A stretch of DNA of 5,037 nt from contig QMVA01000129.1 of assembly GCA_003660865.1 (NCBI GenBank), positions 1 through 5,037 on the forward strand, in the 5' to 3' direction. The notes beneath the pieces are model-generated. The model worked only from the letters and a program-made list of their open reading frames with translations, did no database searches and was not told the DNA's origin. Shown piece by piece: positions 4,332-5,037 of the stretch; positions within the stretch are counted from its first letter, which is position 1, and each line of letters begins with the position of its first letter. This DNA is from Candidatus Nanohalarchaeota archaeon (GTDB lineage: Archaea > EX4484-52 > B79-G9). The position numbers and the translations under genes are program-made.

Positions 4332-5037
4332 ATGAACACATACGCACTCCTGCCCCTAGCAGCATTCCTCGCAAACATAGCACTCGCAATCTACGTAAAC
4401 CTCAAATCCCCGAAAGAAAAACTAAACAGGCTCTACACCCTCATCGCAGCATCACTGGCACTTTGGTCACTGGCAGACTACCTCACATTCACATCCGTAA
4501 ACCCAAACGCAGCCCTCGCATGGAGCCGCCTTGGAACCCCAGGCACAGCATTCGCAGTAGCGTTCCTTCTCCACTTCATACTCGCATTCACAAAAAGCAA
4601 ATTCCAAAAAAAAACACAACTCATGCTCCTCTACGCACCGCCGCTCATCTTCACACTAATTGGTCTCACAACAAAGCACATATACGAATCAGCAGAATTA
4701 TGCTACGGGGGATACACCCAGATCTTCGGACCAATGTTCTTTCCATTCGCCCTCTACATCATGACATACTCTGCCATATCCATCCTCCTCTGCTGGAACT
4801 TCCTCTCAAAAATAATATCCCAAAAAGAAAAAAAATGGGCAAAAACATTCATCATCGCCATAAGCATACCACTCATAGGCGGAACCATAACCGAAGTACT
4901 CGCCATAGCCCTCAACATCGAAATAATCCCACTCTCATCCTCACTGACAACACTCACATCCCTAATCATCGCATACACAATATCAAAACACAAGCTAATG
5001 GCAGCCGCACCATCAGGCATCCGAAAGAAATTTACAA
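4332..5037 (+). CDS. Seven-helix membrane sensor, probable histidine kinase N-terminus (partial)
   Basis: The frame stays open from ATG 4332 to the window end (235 codons), so the gene is cut off. Seven hydrophobic segments are visible at about residues 4-22, 34-53, 66-87, 97-114, 134-158, 170-194 and 201-218. They are separated by short charged loops and end in the basic SKHKLM segment. The spacing, the W-S-L turn in helix 2 (W45), the W-S-R-L-G start of helix 3 with LLHF, and the Y-A-P-P in helix 4 match the 7TM sensor found at the N-terminus of many histidine kinases and some cyclases. After it one expects PAS, HisKA and HATPase domains, but none is inside the window. The start is uncertain: a GTG at 4323 is in frame, and neither start has a clear ribosome binding site. 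The 14-bp gap after the previous gene suggests translation by reinitiation. Codon use matches the rest of the cluster. Confidence 0.85.
   Translation, partial: MNTYALLPLAAFLANIALAIYVNLKSPKEKLNRLYTLIAASLALWSLADYLTFTSVNPNAALAWSRLGTPGTAFAVAFLLHFILAFTKSKFQKKTQLMLLYAPPLIFTLIGLTTKHIYESAELCYGGYTQIFGPMFFPFALYIMTYSAISILLCWNFLSKIISQKEKKWAKTFIIAISIPLIGGTITEVLAIALNIEIIPLSSSLTTLTSLIIAYTISKHKLMAAAPSGIRKKFT

Noticed and set aside
4754..5020. Minus-strand frame opposite the 7TM protein
   Set aside because: The plus-strand frame shows seven well-spaced membrane helices and the cluster's codon use, and the minus-strand product has no recognisable features.

Overview
The window holds a compact, same-strand cluster of membrane sensors and response regulators. 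It comes from an uncultured-looking prokaryote that I cannot name. From about position 209 onward the coding strand is rich in A and C and poor in T. Codons mostly end in A or C, Ile is ATA/ATC and Arg is mostly AGA. Two of the four clear ribosome binding sites are of the GGTGA type, which is common in archaea but also used by bacteria, and the other two are AGGAG. The proteins belong to families found in both domains, so the lineage (archaeon or uncultured bacterium) stays open.

Layout: 1-208 is a leader without a convincing gene. It carries two copies of an 11-bp element around the palindrome TTACGTAA, and several mutually exclusive RNA pairings just ahead of the first ribosome binding site. 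209-1219 encodes a two-helix membrane receptor with an extracytoplasmic helical domain, a HAMP domain and a coiled-coil tail, but no recognised output domain. 1216-3201 overlaps it by ATGA and encodes a full Cache-HAMP-HisKA-HATPase histidine kinase. 3265-3714 is a single-domain response regulator of the Rcp1 type. 3751-4317 is a second receiver with a C-terminal helical extension. 4332 to the window end is the N-terminal part of a protein with a seven-helix membrane sensor of the histidine-kinase 7TM type, cut off where its cytoplasmic domains should begin.

How they may work together (inference): the Cache kinase, whose catalytic core resembles the Cph1 phytochrome-kinase group, would phosphorylate the adjacent Rcp1-like receiver and perhaps the second receiver. 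The first receptor and the second receiver, at opposite ends of the set of complete genes, share a distinctive C-terminal tail (ELExFNxxxVGRE...MKKxI...L). This suggests that they dock on a common partner or on each other. No DNA-binding or enzymatic output domain is visible, so the output must be by protein contact or lie outside the window.

The points most worth a second look are the shared tail, the output-less HAMP receptor, a sharp codon-usage change confined to the sensor half of the kinase gene, a His/Glu-rich stretch in its Cache domain, and the structured leader.
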